This document shows, piece by piece, positions 1 through 8,862 of a stretch of 44,073 bases of DNA. Numbering within the stretch: the stretch's first letter is position 1; each line of letters begins with the position of its first letter. Both the position numbers and the translations under genes were made by a program. The notes under the pieces were generated by a model. That model ran no database searches, was not told where the DNA came from, and saw only the letters and a program-made list of their open reading frames with translations. Source of the stretch: an uncultured Prevotellaceae bacterium (lineage in GTDB: Bacteria > Bacteroidota > Bacteroidia > Bacteroidales > Bacteroidaceae); assembly GCA_902794405.1 (NCBI GenBank), contig CADBHI010000012.1, positions 1 through 44,073 of the forward strand. The letters are read 5' to 3'.

Positions 1-135
1 TTACAATTAATTGACGGTTCGTTCAATTACCCAAGTACTAAAAAAGTACTCGCTTCTTGTACTACTTGTCTGTTTATGGAAATCTTTCAAAGAACTCTTT
101 CTTTTAAGCCTCGCGCCCATGTTTTTGAGCAAAAG
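1..135 (-). other. rRNA operon leader (16S gene off the left edge)
   Basis: On the minus strand, this non-coding stretch contains AGTTCTTTGAAAGATTT (about 81-97), a boxA-like antitermination block found in Bacteroidales rrn leaders. It ends with GAACGAACCGTCAATTAA, a sequence like those just before 16S rRNA. A small hairpin with AGTACT arms lies at about 34-50. A 62-codon open frame crosses this stretch on the minus strand but has no protein features. Confidence 0.6.
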
Positions 136-141
136 CGGATG

Positions 142-173
142 CAAAGGTACTACTATTTCACCATACTGCCAAA
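142..173 (-). promoter_or_regulatory. Probable rRNA operon promoter
   Basis: Read on the minus strand there is TTTG (170-173), a 20-nt gap and TACCTTTG (142-149), a full match to the Bacteroidetes primary-sigma promoter. AT-rich sequence lies just upstream (174-220). The start of the transcript runs into a leader with a GTTCTTTGAAAGATTT block, which is typical of the region before 16S rRNA in this phylum. That this drives an rrn operon is inferred, because the 16S gene itself would lie left of base 1. Confidence 0.7.
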
Positions 174-220
174 TTTTTCGGCAACTATTTTTCAAAAATC
201 ACGAAAGTTTTCGGGATTAT

Positions 221-970
221 TTACAAATTGGAGGTTTTTACGATTAAAACGCTTAGTTCGTATAGCATCCAAATAGGCAAAGCAACCACAAAAAGGGTAA
301 AGACATCTGTAGTAGGAGTAACAATAGCCGCCAGAACAAGAATGGCCACAATAGCATGTCGGCGATAAGTACTCATCATCCTGCTATTGATAATCCCCAT
401 GCGTCCCATCAGCCAGCAAACGACAGGCAGTTCAAACAACACCCCCATCAGAAAACTCATGCTAATAAGTGTATCTATATAAGACTGCAGTGTCAGCATA
501 TTCGTCACATTGGGACTTACCTGATATGTGCCAAGGAAGCGGACGGTAAGGGGAAATACCAAAAAGTAATTGAGGAGTGTACCAAGGATGAACATGACAT
601 AGGAGGAACCAACGAGCCACATAGCATAGCGCCGTTCATGGGCATATAGCCCAGGAGCCACAAAGCAGAACAGCTCATATATAATATAAGGTGAAGCTGC
701 CAACAGTCCCATATATAAAGATGTACGCATGTGAACCATAAACTGTTCCGTAAGCCCCGTGTTAATAAGATGGATAGAGAAATCTGGCACGCCTAAAATA
801 CGATAAGTCACAAATCCACCATTACTTGGAGCCAGGACCATCCTAAAAAGGGGTTCTTTCAAGAGGAAAGCGATAACAGACATGGCTACAACAGCCAAAA
901 GCATCTTGATGATTCGTGAACGTAATTCATCAAGATGATCCCAGAATGAAGCGTACGAATTGCTACTCAT
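221..970 (-). CDS. tatC: Sec-independent protein translocase TatC
   Basis: TatC is the polytopic inner-membrane receptor that binds twin-arginine signal peptides and, with TatA, exports folded proteins. The 249-residue length is normal for the family. Visible hallmarks are the N-terminal [11 protein letters not shown] motif (residues 9-19), the [11 protein letters not shown] segment (98-108) and the conserved Glu in VLFELP (residue 170), with about six hydrophobic segments. The start overlaps the tatA stop by 8 nt, so translation is probably coupled. No tatB is present, which fits the minimal TatA-TatC systems common in Bacteroidetes. The gene ends just before the promoter of the presumed rrn operon. 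Confidence 0.95.
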   Translation of the reverse strand: MSSNSYASFWDHLDELRSRIIKMLLAVVAMSVIAFLLKEPLFRMVLAPSNGGFVTYRILGVPDFSIHLINTGLTEQFMVHMRTSLYMGLLAASPYIIYELFCFVAPGLYAHERRYAMWLVGSSYVMFILGTLLNYFLVFPLTVRFLGTYQVSPNVTNMLTLQSYIDTLISMSFLMGVLFELPVVCWLMGRMGIINSRMMSTYRRHAIVAILVLAAIVTPTTDVFTLFVVALPIWMLYELSVLIVKTSNL

Positions 971-1151
971 CTGATTTCTTATCCGTACCGTCTTCGCTGA
1001 TTTCCTTCATTCCGTCCTTAAAACTTTTGACACCTTTGCCAAGTCCTTTCATAAGTTCTGGGATTTTCTTCCCGCCAAATAAAAGGAGGACGATGAGGGC
1101 GATGACAAGCACCTCCTGCATTCCAAGTCCAAACATAAGAATATTATTCAT
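963..1151 (-). CDS. tatA: Twin-arginine translocase subunit TatA/E
   Basis: This 62-residue protein has the TatA layout: a short N-terminal transmembrane helix (about 8-24), the FGG hinge (25-27), an amphipathic helix ([18 protein letters not shown]) and a charged tail. TatA oligomers form the transient channel recruited by TatC. It sits between PBP1A and tatC, overlapping both by 8 nt, so all three are probably read as one transcript. It is somewhat shorter than the E. coli protein, but this is usual for the phylum. Confidence 0.95.
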   Translation of the reverse strand: MNNILMFGLGMQEVLVIALIVLLLFGGKKIPELMKGLGKGVKSFKDGMKEISEDGTDKKSDE

Positions 1152-3462
1152 AAACCTCTTCTATATCATTCATGTCTTCCAACCCACTATCGGAATACTC
1201 ACAAGGGTTATACCCCTCGTCAAGGTCGAAGACTGCATTTTCATTATAATTAAGTCTATTGTCGGCATACACCTTTTTCATATATAAGGCAAAGATAGGC
1301 AACGCCATAGCTGCACCCTGCCCCATATCCATTCTATCGAAGTGGATATCACGGTCATCGCCGCCAACCCAGCATCCAGACACCAATGTTGGTGTAATTC
1401 CCATAAACCAGGCGTCGCTGTTATTATTAGTAGTACCCGTCTTGCCAGCCATTTCACCTTTGAAATTATACTTGTAGCGTAATCGGGTTGCCGTACCACC
1501 GTCGACCACAGCCTTCAACATGTAAAGCATCTTATTGGCCGACTCCTCGCTGATCACTTCGTTCATACGCGGCTGGAACTGGGCCACGACATTTCCTTCA
1601 CTATCCTCAATTTTTGTCACAAACATGTGGGCAGCCCTGATACCATGATTGACAAAGGCCGTATAGGCACTGACCATTTCGCCTACCGTAATATCACATG
1701 GTCCGAGGCACAATGCCATTGAAGGATGGATTTCCGGATTGTTAATGCCATACTCATGCAGCAGTTGTACGAAAGCATCAGGATTGAGACGACTCATTAA
1801 ATAGGCAGAGATCCAGTTATTAGACTGTTGCAGTCCCCATTTCAAGGTTACCATCTCGCCATATCGCGAATGACTACCATTGCGTGGCGTCCACGGTTTT
1901 CCAGCGACCATGTATGTCTGCTGCACATTGGGGGCCACGTCACACGGTGACATTCCATTCTCCATAGCAAGTGAATACAAGAAGGGTTTGATGGTAGAAC
2001 CTACTTGTCGTCTTCCATCCATCACCATATCATAGGCGAAATGAGTAAAGTCGAGGCCTCCGACATACGCCTTGACATGTCCATTCTTAGGATCCATGCT
2101 TACAAATCCTGTACGAAGGAAAGACTTCAGATATCGGATAGAATCCAACGGTGTCATCACCGTATCTACCTCACCGTGATAAGTAAACACCGACATTGGC
2201 GTCTTTGTACGGAAGGACTTTTCAATCTCGCTATCCGAACAGCCACTTTCCTTCAGCGCCCTGTAGCGCTCGCTCTGCCTGACTGAACGCATTAGGATGT
2301 TACGCACTTCATTACTTGTTAGCTTATCTGAAAACGGTGCCGTCGGTTTTTTGCTGTTTTCCTTATTGAAAGCTGGTTGCAGGTATTTTGCCACATGTTC
2401 ACGACATGCCTCTTCAGCATATTTCTGCATACGTGAATCAATAGTGGTATGTACTTTCAGTCCATCGGTATAAATACTGTAATAAGAACCATCCTTCTTC
2501 CTGTTCTTATTACACCATCCATAAAGCGGGTCATTTTCCCAATTAAGACTATCAATGTAATATTTTACACCAGCCCACGAAGGATAGTCTGAACGTTGAG
2601 GCATCTTGGCTGTCATGTATCGGCGCAGGAAATCACGGAAATAGACAGCCATGCCATCTTTATGGTCTGCCACATGGAAGTTCAGCTTCAGCGGTTCTGC
2701 CTGATACTGGTCACGTTCTGCCTCTGTGAGATATCCAGCCTTAAACATCTGAGACAACACCACATTACGGCGCTCCCGACTGCGGTCTGGGAACCGTACA
2801 GGATTGTAAAGTGACGGATTCTTGCATAGTCCAACGAGAGTGGCAGCCTCTACTACAGTCAGATCCTTCGGCTCCTTTTTAAAATAGGTGTTCGCCGCAA
2901 CCTTGATACCCACAGCATTGTGCAGGAAATCGAATTTATTGAGATACATTGTCAGTATCTCATCTTTTGTATAACAACGTTCCAGTTCAACGGCAATCAC
3001 CCATTCAATCGGTTTCTGCAACAAACGTTCCAAAGTGGTATGTGCCGGACGTTCTGTAAACAGTTGTTTGGCAAGCTGCTGAGTAATGGTAGATCCTCCA
3101 CCCGCAGACTTCTGTCCCATCATTCCCCTTTTTACGATGGCACGTCCCAAAGCAAAGAAGTCGATTCCCGCATGCTCATAGAATCGTACGTCCTCAGTTG
3201 CCACTAGAGCCTGCACCAAGGCAGGAGGAAGCTGGGTATAATCAATCAGCACTCGGTTCTCGTTATTATAGTTCCATGTGCCCATGATCTTTCCATCAGC
3301 AGAATAAACCTGCGTAGCATATTTGCTGATGGGGTTCTGCAAATCCTCAATCGGAGGCATGTATCCTATCCATCCTTCCCTAATGCCATAAAAGGCCACG
3401 GCTGTCGTTACCACACCGGCAACGAGCACTGCCCATAAGAAACGAACGAAAAATTTTCTCAT
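1144..3462 (-). CDS. mrcA: Bifunctional penicillin-binding protein 1A
   Basis: This is a class A PBP that polymerises lipid II and cross-links peptidoglycan in the periplasm. An N-terminal membrane anchor (about 7-25) is followed by a GT51 glycosyltransferase domain with the catalytic EDVRFYEH block (Glu90) and [14 protein letters not shown] (122-135). The transpeptidase domain carries SxxK as STIK (Ser489, Lys492), SxN as SNN (547-549) and KTGTT (674-678). The acidic C-terminal tail is rich in Asp and Glu. The 772-residue length is normal. It is first in an overlapping PBP1A-tatA-tatC set, divergent from pyrB. Confidence 0.95.
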   Translation of the reverse strand: MRKFFVRFLWAVLVAGVVTTAVAFYGIREGWIGYMPPIEDLQNPISKYATQVYSADGKIMGTWNYNNENRVLIDYTQLPPALVQALVATEDVRFYEHAGIDFFALGRAIVKRGMMGQKSAGGGSTITQQLAKQLFTERPAHTTLERLLQKPIEWVIAVELERCYTKDEILTMYLNKFDFLHNAVGIKVAANTYFKKEPKDLTVVEAATLVGLCKNPSLYNPVRFPDRSRERRNVVLSQMFKAGYLTEAERDQYQAEPLKLNFHVADHKDGMAVYFRDFLRRYMTAKMPQRSDYPSWAGVKYYIDSLNWENDPLYGWCNKNRKKDGSYYSIYTDGLKVHTTIDSRMQKYAEEACREHVAKYLQPAFNKENSKKPTAPFSDKLTSNEVRNILMRSVRQSERYRALKESGCSDSEIEKSFRTKTPMSVFTYHGEVDTVMTPLDSIRYLKSFLRTGFVSMDPKNGHVKAYVGGLDFTHFAYDMVMDGRRQVGSTIKPFLYSLAMENGMSPCDVAPNVQQTYMVAGKPWTPRNGSHSRYGEMVTLKWGLQQSNNWISAYLMSRLNPDAFVQLLHEYGINNPEIHPSMALCLGPCDITVGEMVSAYTAFVNHGIRAAHMFVTKIEDSEGNVVAQFQPRMNEVISEESANKMLYMLKAVVDGGTATRLRYKYNFKGEMAGKTGTTNNNSDAWFMGITPTLVSGCWVGGDDRDIHFDRMDMGQGAAMALPIFALYMKKVYADNRLNYNENAVFDLDEGYNPCEYSDSGLEDMNDIEEVYE

Positions 3463-3479
3463 ATTCTTGATTTTGCGTG

Positions 3480-3487
3480 CAAAAATA
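3480..3487 (-). promoter_or_regulatory. Candidate -7 element for the PBP1A-tat genes
   Basis: TATTTTTG on the minus strand matches TANNTTTG 18 nt before the PBP1A start. I see no good TTTG at the expected -33 spacing, so this is a weak call. Confidence 0.4.
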
Positions 3488-3505
3488 CAAAAAAACCTAT
3501 AAATA

Positions 3506-3538
3506 ATTGCACGGAATCGGGAAATTTATGTAATTTTG
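3506..3538 (+). promoter_or_regulatory. pyrBI promoter
   Basis: ATTG (3506-3509), a 21-nt gap and TAATTTTG (3531-3538) lie 20 nt before the pyrB ATG. It faces away from the PBP1A gene in a 96-bp divergent intergenic region. No PyrR-type leader or attenuator is visible. Confidence 0.6.
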
Positions 3539-3558
3539 CGCCATAAAAGACTAAATCA

Positions 3559-4512
3559 ATGATGAAAAAACATAATTTTGTCACCATTGCCGACCTCACA
3601 CGGGAGAAAATTCTCTACATGATTGAGATGGCACAGGAGTTTGAGAAACATCCTAACCGAGAATTGCTAAAGGGTAAAGTGGTAGCTACCCTGTTTTTTG
3701 AACCTTCAACGCGAACCCGTCTGTCATTTGAAACTGCCGCCAACCGGTTAGGCGCCCGTGTCATTGGCTTTGCCGACCCAAAAATCACGAGCGGCACAAA
3801 GGGTGAGACACTGAAAGACACCATTCTTATGGTATCGAATTACGCAGACGTCATCGTCATGCGTCATTTCATAGAAGGGGCAGCCCAGTACGCCTCTGAG
3901 GTAGCACCTATTCCTATTGTCAATGCAGGCGACGGTGCCCATCAGCATCCCTCCCAATGCATGCTCGACCTTTACAGCATCTACAAGACCCAGGGCACTT
4001 TGGAGAATCTTAACATCTATATGGTTGGAGATTTGAAATACGGTCGCACCGTCCACTCCCTGCTGATGGCTATGCGACATTTCAATCCCACCTTCCATTT
4101 CGTTGCCCCCAAGGAACTGGCCATGCCCAAAGAATATAAGCTCTATTGCGACGAACACGGCATTAAGTATCAGGAGCATACGGCATTCAACGAAAAGATT
4201 ATTGCCGATGCCGACATTCTATATATGACACGTGTCCAGAAAGAGCGATTCTCTGACCTTATGGAATACGAACGCGTGAAGAACGTATACGTGTTGACAA
4301 ATGACATGCTCCGTTTAGCCAAGCCCAACATGAAGATACTGCATCCTTTACCCCGTGTCAACGAAATTGCCTACGAGGTAGACGATAACCCTCATGCCTA
4401 CTACATTCAACAGGCTGGTAACGGTTTGTTCGCCCGTGAAGCCATTTTCTGTGACGTGCTTGGCATCAGTCTTGAAGATGTGAGAAACGATAAGACAATT
4501 ATTGAGGGATGA
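3559..4512 (+). CDS. pyrB: Aspartate carbamoyltransferase catalytic subunit
   Basis: PyrB joins carbamoyl phosphate and L-aspartate to make N-carbamoyl-aspartate, the committed step of pyrimidine synthesis. The 317-residue length fits. The carbamoyl-phosphate loop STRTR is at residues 50-54, and HPLPR (262-266) is the other family signature. The regulatory subunit gene pyrI follows 40 nt downstream, so the enzyme should be the allosteric dodecamer type. The gap between them holds a perfect 17-bp tandem duplication. Confidence 0.97.
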   Translation: MMKKHNFVTIADLTREKILYMIEMAQEFEKHPNRELLKGKVVATLFFEPSTRTRLSFETAANRLGARVIGFADPKITSGTKGETLKDTILMVSNYADVIVMRHFIEGAAQYASEVAPIPIVNAGDGAHQHPSQCMLDLYSIYKTQGTLENLNIYMVGDLKYGRTVHSLLMAMRHFNPTFHFVAPKELAMPKEYKLYCDEHGIKYQEHTAFNEKIIADADILYMTRVQKERFSDLMEYERVKNVYVLTNDMLRLAKPNMKILHPLPRVNEIAYEVDDNPHAYYIQQAGNGLFAREAIFCDVLGISLEDVRNDKTIIEG

Positions 4513-4550
4513 GAAGTTAGAGAAGTTAAGAAGTTAGAGAAGTTAAGAAG
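4513..4550 (+). repeat. 17-bp x2 tandem repeat between pyrB and pyrI
   Basis: GAAGTTAGAGAAGTTAA occurs at 4513-4529 and again, identically, at 4530-4546, followed by GAAG. It begins right after the pyrB stop and ends 2 nt before the pyrI ATG, so it fills nearly the whole intergenic space, including the ribosome-binding region of pyrI. Confidence 0.9.
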
Positions 4551-4552
4551 AG

Positions 4553-4999
4553 ATGAATAAGAAAGAACGCTTAGTAGCCGCCATTGAGCATGGTACCGTT
4601 ATAGACCATATACCTGCTGAAAAAACATATCAGGTTGCCAGCCTATTGGGATTATTCGACCTAAAGACTCCTGTCACAATTGGATTTAACTATCCGTCGC
4701 AAAAGGTTGGGAACAAAGGTATTATCAAAGTAACAGACAAGTTTTTTACTGATGATGAGATATCACGTCTTTCAGTCGTTGCACCAAATGTGATTCTTAA
4801 CATTATCAGAGACTATGAGGTGGTTGAGAAAAAGCCCGTTGAGACCCCGAGTGAGATACGTGGTATTGTGAAGTGCAACAATCCCAAGTGTATTACCAAC
4901 AATGAGCCCATGCAGACATACTTCCATGTAACGGATAGTATCCTCACCTGCCACTATTGTGAGAAAGAGCAGGATATCAACAAAGTTGAGCTTGTATAA
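4553..4999 (+). CDS. pyrI: Aspartate carbamoyltransferase regulatory subunit
   Basis: PyrI binds the nucleotide effectors (CTP/ATP in well-studied members) and links PyrB trimers. The protein has 148 residues, a normal length. Four zinc-binding cysteines are visible in the C-terminal domain at residues 108, 113, 133 and 136 (CNNPKC and CHYC). It directly follows pyrB across a 40-nt repeat-filled gap and is presumably co-transcribed. Confidence 0.96.
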   Translation: MNKKERLVAAIEHGTVIDHIPAEKTYQVASLLGLFDLKTPVTIGFNYPSQKVGNKGIIKVTDKFFTDDEISRLSVVAPNVILNIIRDYEVVEKKPVETPSEIRGIVKCNNPKCITNNEPMQTYFHVTDSILTCHYCEKEQDINKVELV

Positions 5000-5031
5000 A
5001 AAAGCCCATAAGAAGGTACAAGGGAGCCAGT

Positions 5032-5625
5032 ATGAAAATACTTCTTTTCGACCATCCGCAGGATGTCACCCAAGAGGAACTCGACAAATACCTTCAGCAG
5101 CTTCCGCAATGGAGGCGTGAGAAAGCATTGGCTTACCATTTTCTTATCGACCAGGTGCTGTGCACTAAAGCCTTCCTTTTACTAAGACAAGGCCTTCGCG
5201 AGCTCTACGGCATCGACACGAACCCAGAGTTCGACTATACCGCACATGACAAGCCCGTACTTCGTGATTTCCCTGATATACATTTCAATCTGAGCCATTG
5301 CCACAGTGGCGTGCTTTGTGTAATAGACAGCCAGCCCATAGGATGCGATATTGAGGAGGTAGAGAAAGAGCTTGATCCCAACCTCTGTCGTCATTGCTTT
5401 AGCGACAATGAGATCTCCGATATTTACCATTCTCAAGACCCCTGCTTAGCCTTCACCCGTATGTGGACCATGAAGGAAGCAGCATTGAAACTTACAGGAG
5501 AAGGTATTACCCACGACCTGCCCCAGCTGTTCCTTACTAAGGACACGAACAAGTTCGACTTCCATACCTATTCCTACGACAATAAGAAAACAATATATAC
5601 CATCTGTAAATACAAGAAACAATGA
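5032..5625 (+). CDS. 4'-phosphopantetheinyl transferase (Sfp type)
   Basis: The family moves phosphopantetheine from CoA to a serine on acyl or peptidyl carrier proteins. The 197-residue protein shows the expected motifs: FNLSHC (85-90), GCDIE with the metal-binding Asp106 and Glu108, and WTMKEAALKLTGEG starting at Trp145. It lies 32 nt after pyrI, and its stop overlaps the next start (ATGA). The carrier protein it serves is not in the window, so it could be the cell's main fatty-acid ACP enzyme or a more specialised one. Confidence 0.9.
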   Translation: MKILLFDHPQDVTQEELDKYLQQLPQWRREKALAYHFLIDQVLCTKAFLLLRQGLRELYGIDTNPEFDYTAHDKPVLRDFPDIHFNLSHCHSGVLCVIDSQPIGCDIEEVEKELDPNLCRHCFSDNEISDIYHSQDPCLAFTRMWTMKEAALKLTGEGITHDLPQLFLTKDTNKFDFHTYSYDNKKTIYTICKYKKQ

Positions 5626-6845
5626 AACAAACACCCGTATTACTGCTGACCGGATATTTAGGCAGTGGTAAGACTACATTGCTGAACAGGATACTGTCAA
5701 ACCGCCAGGGCATTAAGTTTGCCGTCATCGTCAACGATATTGGCGAAGTGAATATTGACGCCAGCCTTATCGAGAAGGGCGGCATCGTCAACGAGCAAGA
5801 CGATTCACTCGTTGCCCTACAAAACGGCTGCATCTGTTGCACGCTGAAGATGGATTTGGTGAAACAGTTGCAGGATATTATCCTGATGGAGCGCTTCGAC
5901 TACATCGTCATTGAAGCCAGTGGCATCTGCGAGCCTGGTCCCATTGCCCAAACCATTTGCTCAATACCTCAGCTGGAACCCAACATGGAGTCCTATCCGC
6001 GGTTAGACGCCATTGTCACTGTTGTCGACGCCCTCCGCATGAAAGATGAATTCGAAGGCGGCCTCAACCTGACACGTCCCGACATTGATGAGGAAGACAT
6101 TGAAAACCTCGTCATCCAACAGATAGAGTTCTGTAACATCGTGCTACTGAACAAAGCAGCCGAAGTCAGCCCCAACGAGTTAGGCCGCATCCGTCAGATT
6201 ATACGAACCCTGCAGCCCAAGGCCGAGATTATCGACACCAACTATGGCGACGTAGACCTCGACAAGATTATCAATACCCACTTGTTCGACTTCGATGAAG
6301 TAGCCACCTCTGCCACCTGGATTCAGGAAGTGGAACGCCATGACGAAGACGATGATGATGACGACGACGATGATGAACACGAGCATGAGCATCATCACGA
6401 GCATGAGCATGAACATGAACATGAACACGAGCATGGACATCACCACCATCATCACCACCATGACGAAGGTGAAGCTGAGGAATACGGTATCGGGACCTAT
6501 GTTTACTATTCCCGCCGTCCCTTCAACATCGGACTCTTCGACGAGTTCGTGGCCCGCAAATGGCCCAAGAGCATCATCCGCGCCAAGGGCATCTGCTGGT
6601 TCAAGGATGAGCCCGACATCTGCTACGTTTTCGAGCAAGCAGGCAAACAAGTCAGCCTACGCAATGCCGGACAGTGGTATGCCACCATGCCAAGCGACGA
6701 ACTTCGGCAACTCTTGAAAGAGCAACCAGGCTTGCGACGTGACTGGGACATTCAATACGGCGACCGCATGCAAAAACTTGTCTTTATTGGCCAGCATTTG
6801 GATCGTGACCTGATTGCCCACGAGCTCGACTTCTGTTTAGAATAG
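5622..6845 (+). CDS. COG0523 (CobW/ZNG1-like) GTPase metallochaperone
   Basis: G3E-family P-loop GTPases deliver zinc, cobalt or other metals to client proteins. The P-loop GYLGSGKT is at 11-18 and the metal-binding CxCC motif is at 70-73 (CICC). A CobW C-terminal domain follows from about residue 285. Between the two domains lies a long insert (about 240-283) that begins with a run of Asp and continues with alternating His-Glu and a block of eight His. This is a likely metal-buffering loop. The gene overlaps the phosphopantetheinyl transferase stop by 4 nt and precedes ruvC by 21 nt. The metal and the client cannot be read from the sequence; zinc is the usual expectation. No Zur site is obvious. 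Confidence 0.88.
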   Translation: MKQTPVLLLTGYLGSGKTTLLNRILSNRQGIKFAVIVNDIGEVNIDASLIEKGGIVNEQDDSLVALQNGCICCTLKMDLVKQLQDIILMERFDYIVIEASGICEPGPIAQTICSIPQLEPNMESYPRLDAIVTVVDALRMKDEFEGGLNLTRPDIDEEDIENLVIQQIEFCNIVLLNKAAEVSPNELGRIRQIIRTLQPKAEIIDTNYGDVDLDKIINTHLFDFDEVATSATWIQEVERHDEDDDDDDDDDEHEHEHHHEHEHEHEHEHEHGHHHHHHHHDEGEAEEYGIGTYVYYSRRPFNIGLFDEFVARKWPKSIIRAKGICWFKDEPDICYVFEQAGKQVSLRNAGQWYATMPSDELRQLLKEQPGLRRDWDIQYGDRMQKLVFIGQHLDRDLIAHELDFCLE

Positions 6846-6866
6846 AACCAGAAGGAAAACGGCAAG

Positions 6867-7433
6867 ATGACAAAAGAGAAAATCATATTGGGCATTGACC
6901 CTGGCACAAACATCATGGGCTACGGACTTCTGAAAGTAGCCGACGGCAAGGCACAGATGATGACGATGGGTGTCATCGACCTGCGCAAAGCTGGCGACGG
7001 CTACCTGAAACTGGGCCACATCTTTGAACGCGTAACAGGCATCATCGACGAGTGGCTGCCCGACGAAATGGCCATCGAGGCGCCGTTCTTCGGCAAGAAC
7101 GTGCAGTCGATGCTGAAGCTGGGGCGGGCACAAGGCGTAGCCATTGCCGCCGCCATCCACCACGGGGTACCCATCCATGAGTATGCGCCGATGAAGATTA
7201 AAATGGCACTGACGGGCAATGGCTCGGCTTCGAAGGAGCAGGTGGCCGGTATGCTGCAACGGTTGCTGAAGCTCAAGGAGGAGGATATGTCGAAGTTTAT
7301 GGATGCTACCGATGCCCTTGGCGCTGCCTACTGCCACTTTATGCAGATAGGACGGCCAGAGAGCGACGTAAAATACCGCGGATGGAAGGATTTCGTCAAC
7401 AAGAACCCTGAGAAGGTGAAGGGTGACTGGTGA
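6867..7433 (+). CDS. ruvC: Crossover junction endodeoxyribonuclease RuvC
   Basis: RuvC cuts Holliday junctions with RuvAB during recombinational repair. Its 188 residues contain the acidic active site: Asp11 in GIDPGTN, Glu71 in [10 protein letters not shown] and Asp146/Asp149 in [12 protein letters not shown]. The last codons (KVKGDW) and the stop lie inside a heptanucleotide tandem repeat (7415-7470), so this C-terminus is repeat-derived and probably variable between strains. ruvA and ruvB are not in the window. Confidence 0.96.
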   Translation: MTKEKIILGIDPGTNIMGYGLLKVADGKAQMMTMGVIDLRKAGDGYLKLGHIFERVTGIIDEWLPDEMAIEAPFFGKNVQSMLKLGRAQGVAIAAAIHHGVPIHEYAPMKIKMALTGNGSASKEQVAGMLQRLLKLKEEDMSKFMDATDALGAAYCHFMQIGRPESDVKYRGWKDFVNKNPEKVKGDW

Positions 7434-7470
7434 AGGGTGAAGGGAGACTGGTGAAGAGTGAAGAGTGAAG
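7415..7470 (+). repeat. 7-bp x8 tandem repeat across the ruvC stop codon
   Basis: Eight consecutive heptamers with consensus GGTGAAG fill 7415-7470 without interruption. Variants are GGTGACT, GGAGACT and AGTGAAG. The first two and a half units encode the end of RuvC and the stop codon; the last unit ends 2 nt before the ATG of the next gene. Confidence 0.92.
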
Positions 7471-7472
7471 CA

Positions 7473-8771
7473 ATGAAAGTAATAGCTATAATAGGAAGAA
7501 ACGCGAGCGGAAAGACGCAATACGTGGAAAGGATGCGTAAGCAGATGGCCAGCGACAAGGTGCGCTATGTGGCCTTCCGCGATTCCTACGGCGTGGCCAC
7601 TGACCAGGCCTACTACCTGCAGCTGCGGTGGAATCAGCACGATATCGACGCCGAAACACCCAATACGGGCGAGCTGCTGGAACAGACATTCCACCTGACA
7701 GGCCCTGATACTGAGCAGCGCCGCCAGTGGCAGCGTCATCTGTATGAACTGTTCGACATGGGTCCGCTGATGGATAAGTACATCATCACCCTGTCAAGTG
7801 GTGAACTACGGAAATTCCAATTAGCCAAAACATTAATGGCGCAACCGACGACGCTGATTCTGGACAACCCCTTCATTGGTCTTGACAGCGAAGCTCGGCA
7901 ACAACTGCGCGACCTGCTGCCCCTACTGGCCAACGAGCGGCAATTGGAAGTCTACCTCGTCGTATCACGTCGTGAGGACATACCCGACTACGTGACCGAC
8001 ACGATCAACATCGGCAATCTGCCCGAAGTCGACGTTGAAGGACTCAGCGACGAGAAGCGTCAGGCCATTCTCGCCCTACCCTACAAGGAAAAGGAGTATC
8101 AGGCCGACGAGGTGGTGAACATGCGGAAGGTCAGTATACGCTACGGCGAGCGTACCATATTGAAAGACCTCGACTGGCGGGTGATGAACGGCGAACGATG
8201 GGTGCTGACGGGACAGAACGGATCAGGCAAGTCGACGTTGCTGTCGCTGGTATGTGCCGACAACCCTCAGGGCTATGCTTGCGACATCGCTCTCTTCGGC
8301 CACCAGCGTGGCTCAGGCGAGAGCATCTGGGAAATCAAGCGTCACATAGGCTACGTGTCGCCCGAGATGCACCGCAGCTATCAACGCAATTTCCCTGCGC
8401 TCCAAATTGTAGCCAGCGGACTGAAGGACTCCGTGGGACTGTATGTCAGGACAACGGAAAAAGAGCATGAGGTATGCCGGTGGTGGATGAGAATCTTCGG
8501 CATCGACCACTTGGCCGATCGGTCGTTCCTTAGTCTTTCGAGCGGTGAACAACGTATGGTGCTATTGGCCCGTGCCTTTGTGAAAGACCCTGAACTGCTG
8601 ATACTTGACGAACCGCTCCACGGTCTCGACGATGTGAACCGCCGTCTGGCCAAAGACATCATCGAAACATTCTGCGAACGGCGGAACAAGACGCTCATCT
8701 TCGTGAGCCACTACAAGGACGAATATCCCTCTGTCATCAATCGGGAGCTCTTCCTGAAGCGCATATCATAG
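7473..8771 (+). CDS. Twin-ATPase ABC protein, ModF/YlmA-like
   Basis: The 432-residue protein consists of two fused ABC ATPase domains with no membrane domain. The first has the P-loop GRNASGKT (8-15), LSSGELRKFQLAKTL and a Walker B LILDNP. The second has GQNGSGKS (about 247-254), LSSGEQRMVLLARAF and LLILDEP. This arrangement matches ModF/PhrA-like proteins, annotated as molybdate-associated but of uncertain role. No permease or molybdate-binding protein is nearby, so transport is unproven and a soluble ABC role is possible. The start at 7473 was chosen because upstream in-frame codons lie in the heptamer repeat. Confidence 0.82.
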   Translation: MKVIAIIGRNASGKTQYVERMRKQMASDKVRYVAFRDSYGVATDQAYYLQLRWNQHDIDAETPNTGELLEQTFHLTGPDTEQRRQWQRHLYELFDMGPLMDKYIITLSSGELRKFQLAKTLMAQPTTLILDNPFIGLDSEARQQLRDLLPLLANERQLEVYLVVSRREDIPDYVTDTINIGNLPEVDVEGLSDEKRQAILALPYKEKEYQADEVVNMRKVSIRYGERTILKDLDWRVMNGERWVLTGQNGSGKSTLLSLVCADNPQGYACDIALFGHQRGSGESIWEIKRHIGYVSPEMHRSYQRNFPALQIVASGLKDSVGLYVRTTEKEHEVCRWWMRIFGIDHLADRSFLSLSSGEQRMVLLARAFVKDPELLILDEPLHGLDDVNRRLAKDIIETFCERRNKTLIFVSHYKDEYPSVINRELFLKRIS

Positions 8772-8799
8772 CCGGCAAAGTAAATAATAGACAGATAGT

Positions 8800-8830
8800 T
8801 TTGTGCATTCGGCTTTTTTGATTACCTTTG
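8800..8830 (+). promoter_or_regulatory. aspS promoter
   Basis: TTTG (8800-8803), a 19-nt gap and TACCTTTG (8823-8830) form a consensus Bacteroidetes promoter. The -7 element is 32 nt before the aspS ATG at 8863. This supports the shorter aspS start, because the longer open frame would begin inside the promoter. Confidence 0.85.
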
Positions 8831-8862
8831 CAGGCCGAAAGCAATACAATAAATATATAATA

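Noticed and set aside
7-195. 62-codon open frame on the minus strand
   Set aside because: It lies in the presumed rRNA leader and promoter and has no protein features.
3463-3558. Possible riboswitch or attenuator before pyrB
   Set aside because: No hairpin with a run of T was found between promoter and start; the gap after the -7 element is only 20 nt.
6837-7739. 300-codon minus-strand open frame opposite ruvC and the ABC gene
   Set aside because: It is antisense to two clear genes and its translation is low-complexity near the repeat; it shows no family.
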